A DNA stretch of 9,132 nt, taken from NCBI GenBank assembly GCA_947367855.1, contig CANBFE010000051.1, positions 1 through 9,132 on the forward strand, read 5' to 3'. Below the pieces are notes generated by a model that saw nothing but the letters and a program-made list of their open reading frames with translations, searched no databases and had not been told where the DNA came from. Origin of the DNA: an uncultured Lachnospiraceae bacterium (GTDB lineage: Bacteria > Bacillota > Clostridia > Lachnospirales > Lachnospiraceae). Position 1 is the first letter of the stretch. Each line of letters starts with the position of its first letter. The position numbers were made by a program, and so were the translations under genes. Below are positions 1-5,495 of the stretch, in pieces.

Positions 1-81
1 CTTGCCCTGCAGCGGAAGCTCAGCCTGAAGGCGGACGGAATCGCCGGATATAACAGCATACAGGCAGCATTCTACAATTAA
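1..81 (+). CDS. C-terminal end of a peptidoglycan-binding domain protein (partial)
   Basis: Frame 1 is open from the window edge to a TAA at 79-81 and encodes 26 residues. They read as the end of a peptidoglycan-binding domain of the PF01471 type: an ALQ..L stretch, then L-K-A-D-G-I-A-G, then a short helix ending Q-A-A-F-Y-N. In that family the usual pattern is LQ..L.l..DGi.G..T..al at the very C-terminus, so a cell-wall hydrolase or another envelope protein with a terminal wall-binding repeat is likely. The catalytic part lies outside the window and cannot be judged. A 7-bp inverted repeat (73-79 / 82-88) overlaps the stop codon, and the two-way terminator at 127-153 would end this transcript. 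The family call rests on only 26 residues. Confidence 0.6.
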   Translation, partial: LALQRKLSLKADGIAGYNSIQAAFYN

Positions 82-96
82 AATTGTATCGAATAA

Positions 97-120
97 AAAT
101 TTGTCCAGAAATTTGTCCGG
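97..120. repeat. 12-bp tandem direct repeat, two copies
   Basis: Two adjacent 12-base units (97-108 and 109-120) read AAATTTGTCC followed by AG or GG, so they differ at one position. They lie between the stop codon of the partial gene and the terminator. No function is evident; a small tandem duplication is the simplest explanation. Confidence 0.6.
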
Positions 121-126
121 GAAATG

Positions 127-153
127 AAAAAAGCCTATAAATATAGGTTTTTT
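127..153. terminator. Bidirectional Rho-independent terminator
   Basis: A CCTAT/ATAGG stem (134-138 / 143-147) with a 4-base loop is flanked by six A on the left and six T on the right. Read on the minus strand it follows the tRNA-Ser 3' end by a few bases and ends in a six-U run (132-127). Read on the plus strand the stem extends by a G-U and several A-U pairs and ends in TTTTTT, so it can also end the partial gene at 1-81. The core stem is short, but position and symmetry fit a shared terminator between convergent genes. Confidence 0.8.
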
Positions 154-158
154 AAAAG

Positions 159-246
159 CGGAGAGTGTGGGATTCGAACCCACGTGCCCAGTAAAGGACA
201 ACTGCATTTCGAGTGCAGCTCGTTATGACCGCTTCGATAACTCTCC
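159..246 (-). tRNA. tRNA-Ser(CGA)
   Basis: The minus strand folds as a long-variable-arm (type II) tRNA of 88 nt. The acceptor stem is GGAGAGT (246-240) with ACTCTCC (166-160), and the discriminator base is G at 159, as expected for serine. The anticodon stem is CTGCA/TGCAG around the loop CTCGAAA, giving anticodon CGA, which reads UCG. The variable arm pairs TGTCC with GGGCA (one G-U), and the T arm is GTGGG-TTCGAAT-CCCAC. CCA is not encoded: the next bases are CTT. It is divergent from the phosphofructokinase gene and has its own promoter (295-323) and terminator (127-153). The serine identity is secure. Confidence 0.97.
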
Positions 247-294
247 CTGTTGCACCGGCACGGTTTCCTGACAGAACAAACCGGATACTTTTTT

Positions 295-323
295 ATTTTA
301 AATCATTCCGGGGATTTTTGCAA
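295..323 (-). promoter_or_regulatory. Promoter of tRNA-Ser
   Basis: On the minus strand the -35 box is TTGCAA (323-318) and the -10 box is TAAAAT (300-295), with exactly 17 bases between. The predicted start is near 288, about 40 bases before the mature tRNA 5' end at 246, so a short leader would be trimmed by RNase P. The phased A/T repeats at 324-405 lie directly upstream of the -35 box and could act as an UP-like or curved element. Confidence 0.75.
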
Positions 324-405
324 GACTTTCCTGTATTTTTTCTATAAGCAATTTTCTTGCAATTTTCTTATAATTTTCCTGCAGCTTTCCTGCAATTTTT
401 CCTGC
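324..405. repeat. Phased 11-bp AT-rich repeat array between divergent promoters
   Basis: From 350 to 405 five consecutive units fit the plus-strand consensus AATTTTCCTGC: 350-360, 361-371, 372-382, 383-393 and a 12-base unit at 394-405. Two looser units (324-334 and about 335-349) extend it leftwards. The repeat length is close to one DNA helical turn, so the T-tracts (A-tracts on the other strand) fall on one face of the helix, the classic arrangement for intrinsic curvature. The array fills most of the 98 bases between the tRNA-Ser and phosphofructokinase -35 boxes. A role in activating either promoter is an inference. Confidence 0.65.
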
Positions 406-421
406 TTTTTTTCAGTAATGG

Positions 422-450
422 TTGCAAAATCATTCGGAAAAGGGTAATAT
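422..450 (+). promoter_or_regulatory. Promoter of the phosphofructokinase gene
   Basis: The -35 box is TTGCAA (422-427) and the -10 box is TAATAT (445-450), with a 17-base spacer. The expected start near 457 gives an A-rich leader of about 63 bases before the ATG at 520. The -35 hexamer is the same as in the divergent tRNA promoter, and both spacers contain an AATCATTC-type block on the same physical strand. Confidence 0.75.
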
Positions 451-519
451 TTTAGATAGAAGTGCAAATACGCAACAGCAAAAAAGCACAAATATAAAAC
501 GATAGGAGGAAATGAGCAC

Positions 520-1593
520 ATGAGGAGAATTGGTATGTTGACCAGCGGAGGAGACTGCCAGGCATTGAACGCAGCCATGAGAGGAGTGGTGAAGACCCTG
601 TACAACAGCGGGCAGCAGGTGGAGATCTACGGCTTCCTGGATGGATACAGAGGCCTGATCTACAGCAAGTTCCAGATGCTGACAGGGAAGGATTTTTCAG
701 GAATCCTGACCAAGGGCGGCACTATGCTGGGAACTTCCCGCACCCCGTTCAAGACGATTCAGGACCCGGACGAGAATGGACTGAACAAAGTGGAGGCCAT
801 GAAACAGAATTATTACAAGCTGCAGCTGGACTGCCTGGTAATCCTTGGCGGCAACGGTACTCATAAGACTGCCAATCTGCTGAGGCAGGAAGGTCTGAAC
901 GTCATTACCCTTCCCAAGACCATTGACAATGACCTGTGGGGAACGGACATGACTTTTGGCTTCCAGAGCGCTGTGGACATTGCCACGGATGCCATTGACT
1001 ACATCCATACCACAGCTGCGTCCCACAGCCGTGTCTTCATTGTGGAGGTAATGGGGCATAAGGTGGGATGGCTGACTTTGAATGCCGGAATGGCCAGTGG
1101 CGCGGACATCATCCTGATTCCCGAGATTCCCTATGATATTAAGAAGGTAGTGGACAAGATTGAGGACAGGAACAGAAAGGGCAGCGGATTCACCATCATT
1201 GCAGTGGCAGAGGGCGCTATTTCCAAGGAAGACGCAAAGCTTTCCAAGAAGGAATACAAGAAAAAACTGGCAAAGAGAATCCACCCGTCCGTATCCTATG
1301 AGTTGGCGGAGGCCATCCAGAAGAAGACCGGCATAGAGGTCCGCGTCACGGTTCCCGGACATATGCAGCGCGGCGGCAGCCCCTGCCCGTATGACCGCGT
1401 ATTTGCAAGCCGTCTGGGCGCAGAGGCAGGCAAGCTGATTCTGGACAACCAGTACGGATTCATGGTAGGCTACAGGAACCGTGAAGTAGTTCGCGTTCCC
1501 CTGGAGGATGTGGCAGGCAAGTTGAAGGAAGTTTCTCCGGATGCCACCATTGTGCAGGAGGCCAAGCTTCTGGGTATTTGTTTCGGCGACTGA
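520..1593 (+). CDS. pfkA: 6-phosphofructokinase, mixed ATP/PPi signature
   Basis: Phosphorylates fructose 6-phosphate to fructose 1,6-bisphosphate, the committing step of glycolysis, in the cytoplasm. The 357-residue protein covers the whole PFK fold: the GGD loop near residue 10, GGNGT at 110-114, PKTIDND at 132-138 with the catalytic Asp136, R171, the VMGH loop (177-180), PEIP (201-204) and the substrate motif PGHMQRGGSP (279-288). Compared with E. coli PfkA, Gly113 matches Gly104, which goes with ATP use. Lys133 replaces Gly124, as in PPi enzymes and some actinobacterial ATP enzymes. Asn112 replaces the Mg-binding Asp103, and His180 replaces Arg171. The phosphoryl donor is therefore not certain; ATP is my guess. 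The start is supported by AGGAGGA at 504-510, nine bases before the ATG. A hairpin at 1650-1698 follows the gene. Confidence 0.93.
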   Translation: MRRIGMLTSGGDCQALNAAMRGVVKTLYNSGQQVEIYGFLDGYRGLIYSKFQMLTGKDFSGILTKGGTMLGTSRTPFKTIQDPDENGLNKVEAMKQNYYKLQLDCLVILGGNGTHKTANLLRQEGLNVITLPKTIDNDLWGTDMTFGFQSAVDIATDAIDYIHTTAASHSRVFIVEVMGHKVGWLTLNAGMASGADIILIPEIPYDIKKVVDKIEDRNRKGSGFTIIAVAEGAISKEDAKLSKKEYKKKLAKRIHPSVSYELAEAIQKKTGIEVRVTVPGHMQRGGSPCPYDRVFASRLGAEAGKLILDNQYGFMVGYRNREVVRVPLEDVAGKLKEVSPDATIVQEAKLLGICFGD

Positions 1594-1649
1594 GGTGCGC
1601 GGAGAATGGACATATGCTGTGATTAGCGCAGCAGGATAAAAAGATCGTA

Positions 1650-1698
1650 AAACCCCCATACCAGGGCAGTAGGGCATTCATAAAAAGTATGGGGGTTT
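1650..1698 (+). terminator. Probable terminator after pfkA
   Basis: A perfect 12-bp stem, AAACCCCCATAC (1650-1661) with GTATGGGGGTTT (1687-1698), encloses a 25-base loop. The strong G/C core and T-rich end suit termination, but the U-run is only three bases followed by CCTT, and the loop is large. Termination may be partial. No good promoter is visible between here and dnaX, so some read-through from pfkA may feed dnaX. Confidence 0.55.
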
Positions 1699-1704
1699 CC
1701 TTCA

Positions 1705-1742
1705 TGCATGTGGAACGGCGCAGAGAGCGGGGGCCGCATGCG
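1705..1742 (+). promoter_or_regulatory. GC-rich hairpin in the dnaX leader
   Basis: GCATGTGG (1706-1713) pairs with CCGCATGC (1734-1741) with one U-G pair and a 20-base purine-rich loop. It sits about 20 bases upstream of the dnaX ribosome binding site (AGGGAG, 1761-1766) and directly after the pfkA terminator. It has no U-run, so it is not a terminator; whether it regulates dnaX is unknown. Confidence 0.3.
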
Positions 1743-1774
1743 CGGGAACAGAGGGAAATAAGGGAGAGCAGACT

Positions 1775-3355
1775 ATGTCATACACGGCGTTATACCGGAA
1801 GTTTCGCCCGGATACTTTTGCGGATGTGAAAGGGCAGAACCATATAGTAACCACACTGAAGAACCAGCTGAAAGTAAACCGGATCGGCCATGCCTATCTG
1901 TTTACCGGAACAAGGGGAACGGGAAAAACCACTGTGGCGAAGATTCTTGCCAGAACAGTAAACTGTGAGAATCCCACTGGGGAGGGACCCTGTGGCGAAT
2001 GCCGTATGTGCAGGGCCATAGCAGCGGGCGCCAGCATGAATGTCATTGAGATTGATGCTGCGTCCAACAATGGCGTTGACAATATCCGCGAGATCGTGGA
2101 AGAGGTTTCCTATTCTCCTGCAGAAGGAAAATACAAGGTTTATATCATAGACGAAGTGCATATGCTTTCCACAGGGGCTTTTAATGCGCTGTTGAAGACT
2201 TTGGAGGAACCTCCCTCCTATGTGATCTTCATCCTGGCTACAACGGAGGTTCACAGGCTGCCGATCACCATTCTGTCCCGTTGCCAGAGATATGACTTTA
2301 AGCGGATTACCATAGAGACCATCACGGACAGGATGAAGCATCTGATTCATGAAGAAAATGTCCAGGTGGAGGAAAAAGCCCTTCGGTATATTGCCAAGGT
2401 GGCAGACGGTTCCATGCGTGATGCCCTGAGCCTTCTGGATCAGTGCATTGCATTTCTGTTGGGAGAAGAACTCACGTATGACAAGGTTCTGGATGTGCTT
2501 GGGGCAGTGGACACCCAGGTTTTCAGCAGGCTGTTCCGGAACATACTGGAGCGGGATGTAATGGGTTGTATCCGGCTGTTGGAAGAAGTGGTGATGCAGG
2601 GAAGGGAACTGACCCAGTTTGTGACGGATTTTACATGGTATCTGCGGAACCTGATGCTGGTGCAGTCTTCGGATAATCTGGAGGATGTTATCGATATGTC
2701 CACGGAAAATCTGAACCGGCTGAAGGAAGAGGCGGGCATGGCGGATACAGACCGGATTATACGGTTTATCCGTATTTTTTCGGAATTGTCCGGACAGATC
2801 CGGTATTCGGCCCAAAAGCGGATTCTGGTGGAAGTGGCGCTGATCAAGCTCTGCAAACCTGAGATGGAGACAGACCAGGAAGCCATGCTTGACCGCATCC
2901 GCCAGGTGGAGGAAAAAGTGGAAAACGGCGTGGTGGCAGTAGTGCCGGAGGGCAGTGTGCCGTCTGCGCCGGGCGGTAATGCCGGAAGCGGGAAGAAGGC
3001 GAAGCCGCAGCTTCCCCAGGCCATTCCGGAGGATGTGAAACAGATTGTGGCCAGGTGGCCGGCCATTGTGGGAAGCGCAGAGAATCCCATGAGGATTTAC
3101 CTGAAGGCCGCAAAGCTGAGCCTTGGCGGAGACAACAGGCTGCTGATGGTATTGGAAGACGGCATGGCATCGGATTACTTTACACAGCATCCGGAAAACA
3201 AGACCCGGCTCCAGGAACTTTTGTCCGACTTTTCCGGGAAGGAAATAGAAGTCGGCATTCAGACAGTGAGGGGGCAGCAGGAATTTGAGGAGAATTATGT
3301 GGATATTTCCGCAATGATTCAGATGGAGATAGAGGAAGAGGAAGAGGAGGAATAG
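1775..3355 (+). CDS. dnaX: DNA polymerase III subunit gamma/tau
   Basis: ATPase of the clamp loader, which opens and loads the beta sliding clamp and links polymerase cores at the replication fork. The 526-residue protein begins with the standard ALYRKFRP motif. It then shows Walker A GTRGTGKT (45-52), a four-cysteine zinc site (C64, C73, C76, C79), Walker B IIDEVH (124-129) and the SRC arginine-finger motif (168-170). The middle helical region follows, then a variable Gly/Ala/Pro-rich linker near residue 400 and a C-terminal tau-like part. Its length is close to the roughly 560 residues of B. subtilis DnaX. The start is backed by AGGGAG at 1761-1766, eight bases upstream. I found no A-AAA-AAG slippery site, so one full-length tau product is expected. 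The C-terminus is a run of seven Glu whose codons carry the next gene's ribosome binding site. Confidence 0.97.
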   Translation: MSYTALYRKFRPDTFADVKGQNHIVTTLKNQLKVNRIGHAYLFTGTRGTGKTTVAKILARTVNCENPTGEGPCGECRMCRAIAAGASMNVIEIDAASNNGVDNIREIVEEVSYSPAEGKYKVYIIDEVHMLSTGAFNALLKTLEEPPSYVIFILATTEVHRLPITILSRCQRYDFKRITIETITDRMKHLIHEENVQVEEKALRYIAKVADGSMRDALSLLDQCIAFLLGEELTYDKVLDVLGAVDTQVFSRLFRNILERDVMGCIRLLEEVVMQGRELTQFVTDFTWYLRNLMLVQSSDNLEDVIDMSTENLNRLKEEAGMADTDRIIRFIRIFSELSGQIRYSAQKRILVEVALIKLCKPEMETDQEAMLDRIRQVEEKVENGVVAVVPEGSVPSAPGGNAGSGKKAKPQLPQAIPEDVKQIVARWPAIVGSAENPMRIYLKAAKLSLGGDNRLLMVLEDGMASDYFTQHPENKTRLQELLSDFSGKEIEVGIQTVRGQQEFEENYVDISAMIQMEIEEEEEEE

Positions 3356-3358
3356 GAA

Positions 3359-3703
3359 ATGGCAAAACGCGGAGGTTTTCCGGGGGGAGGCATGCCCGGG
3401 AACATGACGAATCTGATGAAACAGGCACAGCGGATGCAGCGCCAGATGGAGGAAGGACAGAAGGAACTGGAGACAAAGGAATTTACAGCTTCCTCAGGCG
3501 GCGGAGCGGTTGAGGTTACGGTAAGCGGCAAGAAAGAGGTTTTGAAGGTTACGCTGTCGGAGGAGGTTGTGGACCCGGAGGACATAGAAATGCTCCAGGA
3601 TCTGATCGTGGCCGGTGTCAATGAGGCGCTGCGCAAGGCGGAGGAGGCCAGCTCAGAACTGATGGGCAGGATGACCGGAGGCCTGGGAGGGCTGCCTTTC
3701 TGA
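3359..3703 (+). CDS. YbaB/EbfC family nucleoid-associated protein
   Basis: A 114-residue small DNA-binding protein of the YbaB/EbfC family (YaaK in B. subtilis), which forms dimers and associates with the nucleoid; its precise role is unsettled. The N-terminus is Gly/Met-rich. It is followed by the typical helix M-T-N-L-M-K-Q-A-Q-R-M-Q, the TASSGGGAVEV strand motif and a DPEDIEMLQDLIVAGVNEA helix, all hallmarks of the family. The start is three bases after the dnaX stop, with AGGAGG at 3345-3350 lying inside dnaX codons, so translation is probably coupled. The stop overlaps the recR start. The dnaX-ybaB-recR order is conserved widely in bacteria, supporting a link with replication or repair. 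Confidence 0.95.
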   Translation: MAKRGGFPGGGMPGNMTNLMKQAQRMQRQMEEGQKELETKEFTASSGGGAVEVTVSGKKEVLKVTLSEEVVDPEDIEMLQDLIVAGVNEALRKAEEASSELMGRMTGGLGGLPF

Positions 3704-4299
3704 TGGATCTTTACAGCGGTCATATTAACAAATTGATAGAAGAACTGGCGGGCCTTCCGGGCATTGGCAGCAAGTCAGCGCAGAGACTGGCATTTTACCT
3801 GATTAACATGCCCCGCGACAAAGTAAGGCGCCTCACGGATGCAATTACGGAGGCAAAGGAAAATGTACGGTATTGCAAAGAGTGTTTTACCCTGACAGAT
3901 CAGGAAGTCTGTCCTGTATGCGCCAGCGCGAAACGTAATCACAGGCAGATCATGGTGGTGGAAAATACCAGAGATCTGGCGGCCTATGAAAAGACGGGAA
4001 GATATGAAGGCGTATACCATGTGCTTCATGGGGCTATTTCTCCCATGTTGGGGGTGGGCCCTGCCGATATTCGGCTGAAGGAGCTGATGGAACGGCTCCA
4101 GGGGGATGTGGAAGAGGTTATTATTGCCACCAATTCCAGTCTGGAGGGGGAGACCACAGCCATGTACATCGCCAAACTGGTGAAACCCACAGGCATCCGG
4201 GTGACGAGGATTGCCAGTGGCGTTCCCGTGGGCGGAGATCTGGAATACATCGACGAGGTCACGTTGCTCCGCGCGCTGGAGGGGCGTGTGGAATTATAA
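3703..4299 (+). CDS. recR: Recombination mediator protein RecR
   Basis: Works with RecO (and RecF) to load RecA on SSB-coated single-stranded DNA during gap repair. The 198 residues match the usual RecR length. They show an N-terminal helix-hairpin-helix (LAGLPGIGSKSAQRLAFYL, about 15-33), a zinc finger C58-x2-C61...C70-x2-C73, and a Toprim domain starting at VVENTRD with the conserved Glu87. A C-terminal region follows with the ATNSSLEGE and ASGVPVGGDLEYIDEVTL signatures. The ATG shares its A with the TGA stop of the preceding gene (TGATG, 3701-3705), and GGGAGG at 3685-3690 is the likely ribosome binding site, so translation is coupled. All expected residues are present. Confidence 0.97.
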   Translation: MDLYSGHINKLIEELAGLPGIGSKSAQRLAFYLINMPRDKVRRLTDAITEAKENVRYCKECFTLTDQEVCPVCASAKRNHRQIMVVENTRDLAAYEKTGRYEGVYHVLHGAISPMLGVGPADIRLKELMERLQGDVEEVIIATNSSLEGETTAMYIAKLVKPTGIRVTRIASGVPVGGDLEYIDEVTLLRALEGRVEL

Positions 4300-4337
4300 A
4301 GGAAGCGAAGAAAAATACGGAACAGGAGGCGGCAGGT

Positions 4338-5387
4338 ATGGCAGTTACGGTAAGTCCTTTCGGAACATACCCGGACGGAAGAGAGATCATGCTGTATACC
4401 ATTTCCAATGAAAAGGGAATGCAGGCAGCGGTGACCAATGTTGGAGCAGCGATCGTCAAGATTCTCTGTCCTGACAGGGACGGGGCCATGGCAGATGTGG
4501 TGCTTGGGTTTGACAAAGGCAGCGACTATATGTCTAACAGCAGTTTTTTCGGCGTGGTTATAGGCCCCAATGCAAACCGTGTGGGAGGGGCGGCCTTTAC
4601 CCTGGATGGCGTGACATATCAGTTGGATGAAAATGACGGTGCAAACAATCTGCACAGTCATAAGGAAAAAGGGTGGCACAAGCGGCTGTGGCAGGCCGAG
4701 ATGGATGACAATAGTGTCACTTTTTTTCTGGAAGACAGCGATGGCAGTCTGGGCTTTCCCGGAAATAAGAAGGCAAGTGTCACATACTCGCTGGATGAAG
4801 AAAATGCCCTGAAGATTCACTATCACGGATCAAGTGACAGAAAAACGGTTTTAAATCTGACCAACCATACATATTTTAATTTGGAGGGGCATGACAGCGG
4901 CAGGATAGAGGATCATTGTCTGCTGCTGAAGGCGTCCGGCTACACGCCTGCAGACGCAGGTTCCATACCTACGGGGGAGATTGCGGCTGTGGAAGGCAGT
5001 CCTATGGATTTTACGGAGTCAAAGCGGGTGGGACAGGAGATAGACGCTGACTTTGAACAGCTGAGATTTGCAAAAGGTTATGACCACAACTGGGTAATTG
5101 ATGGGTGGGACGGAGAGCTTCGCCATTTTGCAACCCTGGAAGCGCCTGAGTCGGGCAGGGTTATGAAGGCGTACACCACGCTGCCCGGGGTGCAGTTTTA
5201 TGCCGGAAACTTTATTGACACACAGACCGGAAAAGGAGGCGCTTCCTATGGGTTCCGCTCTGGACTCTGCCTGGAAACACAGTATTTTCCGGATTCCGTG
5301 AACAAGCCGGAGTTCCCCGACGCTTTTTTCGGGGGAGAGAAGGATTATGATTCCGTCACGGTTTACCGTTTCGACGTAACCCGGTGA
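4338..5387 (+). CDS. galM: Aldose 1-epimerase (mutarotase)
   Basis: Interconverts alpha and beta anomers of hexoses such as galactose and glucose, feeding the Leloir pathway, probably in the cytoplasm since no signal peptide is seen. The 349 residues have the family landmarks: GPNANRVGG with Arg81, the NNLHSH segment with His106, LTNHTYFNL with the catalytic acid His177, GYDHNW with Asp249, and LCLETQYFPDSVNKPEFP with the catalytic base Glu313. The start is set by AGGAGG at 4324-4329, eight bases upstream. It begins 38 bases after recR with no terminator or promoter between, so it is probably co-transcribed with dnaX-ybaB-recR although the functions are unrelated. No other galactose genes are in the window, so the preferred sugar cannot be inferred. 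Confidence 0.93.
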   Translation: MAVTVSPFGTYPDGREIMLYTISNEKGMQAAVTNVGAAIVKILCPDRDGAMADVVLGFDKGSDYMSNSSFFGVVIGPNANRVGGAAFTLDGVTYQLDENDGANNLHSHKEKGWHKRLWQAEMDDNSVTFFLEDSDGSLGFPGNKKASVTYSLDEENALKIHYHGSSDRKTVLNLTNHTYFNLEGHDSGRIEDHCLLLKASGYTPADAGSIPTGEIAAVEGSPMDFTESKRVGQEIDADFEQLRFAKGYDHNWVIDGWDGELRHFATLEAPESGRVMKAYTTLPGVQFYAGNFIDTQTGKGGASYGFRSGLCLETQYFPDSVNKPEFPDAFFGGEKDYDSVTVYRFDVTR

Positions 5388-5397
5388 CAATGCAAAG

Positions 5398-5430
5398 TTT
5401 GTCGAAGAGTTCTTTTTCAGGTGCGACAAA
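5398..5430. promoter_or_regulatory. Inverted repeat around the LysM-gene -35 box
   Basis: TTTGTCG (5398-5404) and CGACAAA (5424-5430) are perfect 7-bp arms separated by 19 bases, and the presumed -35 box (5414-5419) lies in the gap. It could be an operator, or a hairpin just after galM, although no T-run follows it as a terminator would need. Confidence 0.35.
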
Positions 5431-5442
5431 GAATGCTAAAAT
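5414..5442 (+). promoter_or_regulatory. Promoter of the LysM protein gene
   Basis: The -35 box is TTTTCA (5414-5419), followed by a 17-base spacer and the -10 box TAAAAT (5437-5442). TG at 5434-5435 gives an extended -10 element. Transcription would start near 5449, about 47 bases before the ATG. Confidence 0.6.
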
Positions 5443-5448
5443 ACCTCG

Positions 5449-5481
5449 CATACCGATGTTATGATGGATGTAAACGGTATG
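5449..5481 (+). promoter_or_regulatory. 5'-UTR inverted repeat touching the ribosome binding site
   Basis: CATACCG (5449-5455) pairs perfectly with CGGTATG (5475-5481) around a 19-base loop. The left arm starts at the predicted transcription start, and the right arm ends on the first G of the GGGAGG ribosome binding site (5481-5486). It could limit ribosome access or be a DNA operator; both are inferences. Confidence 0.4.
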
Positions 5482-5495
5482 GGAGGTGTTTTTAT

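Noticed and set aside
1..246. Integrated element using tRNA-Ser as attachment site
   Set aside because: No integrase and no second copy of the tRNA 3' end is seen; the neighbouring partial gene is a wall-binding protein end. The region left of the window would be needed to judge.
250..447. 65-residue plus-strand open frame between tRNA-Ser and pfkA
   Set aside because: It consists mainly of Phe/Leu/Cys from the T-rich repeats, overlaps both promoters and has no ribosome binding site.
512..523. Three-codon mini-ORF (Met-Ser-Thr) whose stop overlaps the pfkA start
   Set aside because: Its ATG is only one base after the AGGAGGA site, too close for initiation; the spacing fits the pfkA ATG instead.
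1594..1774. Signal recognition particle RNA, which often precedes dnaX in Firmicutes
   Set aside because: The conserved SRP apical motif (GGAAGGNAGCAG type) is absent; only a terminator hairpin and a GC-rich hairpin are seen.
2905..2925. Programmed frameshift site in dnaX producing gamma
   Set aside because: The A-run here is G-GAA-AAA-GTG in frame, not the A-AAA-AAG slippery heptamer, and no matching stop and stem-loop arrangement was found.
1790..3190. Long minus-strand open frames opposite pfkA and dnaX
   Set aside because: They mirror clearly real, fully conserved plus-strand genes, have His/Cys/Gln-rich compositions typical of antisense frames, and lack binding sites.
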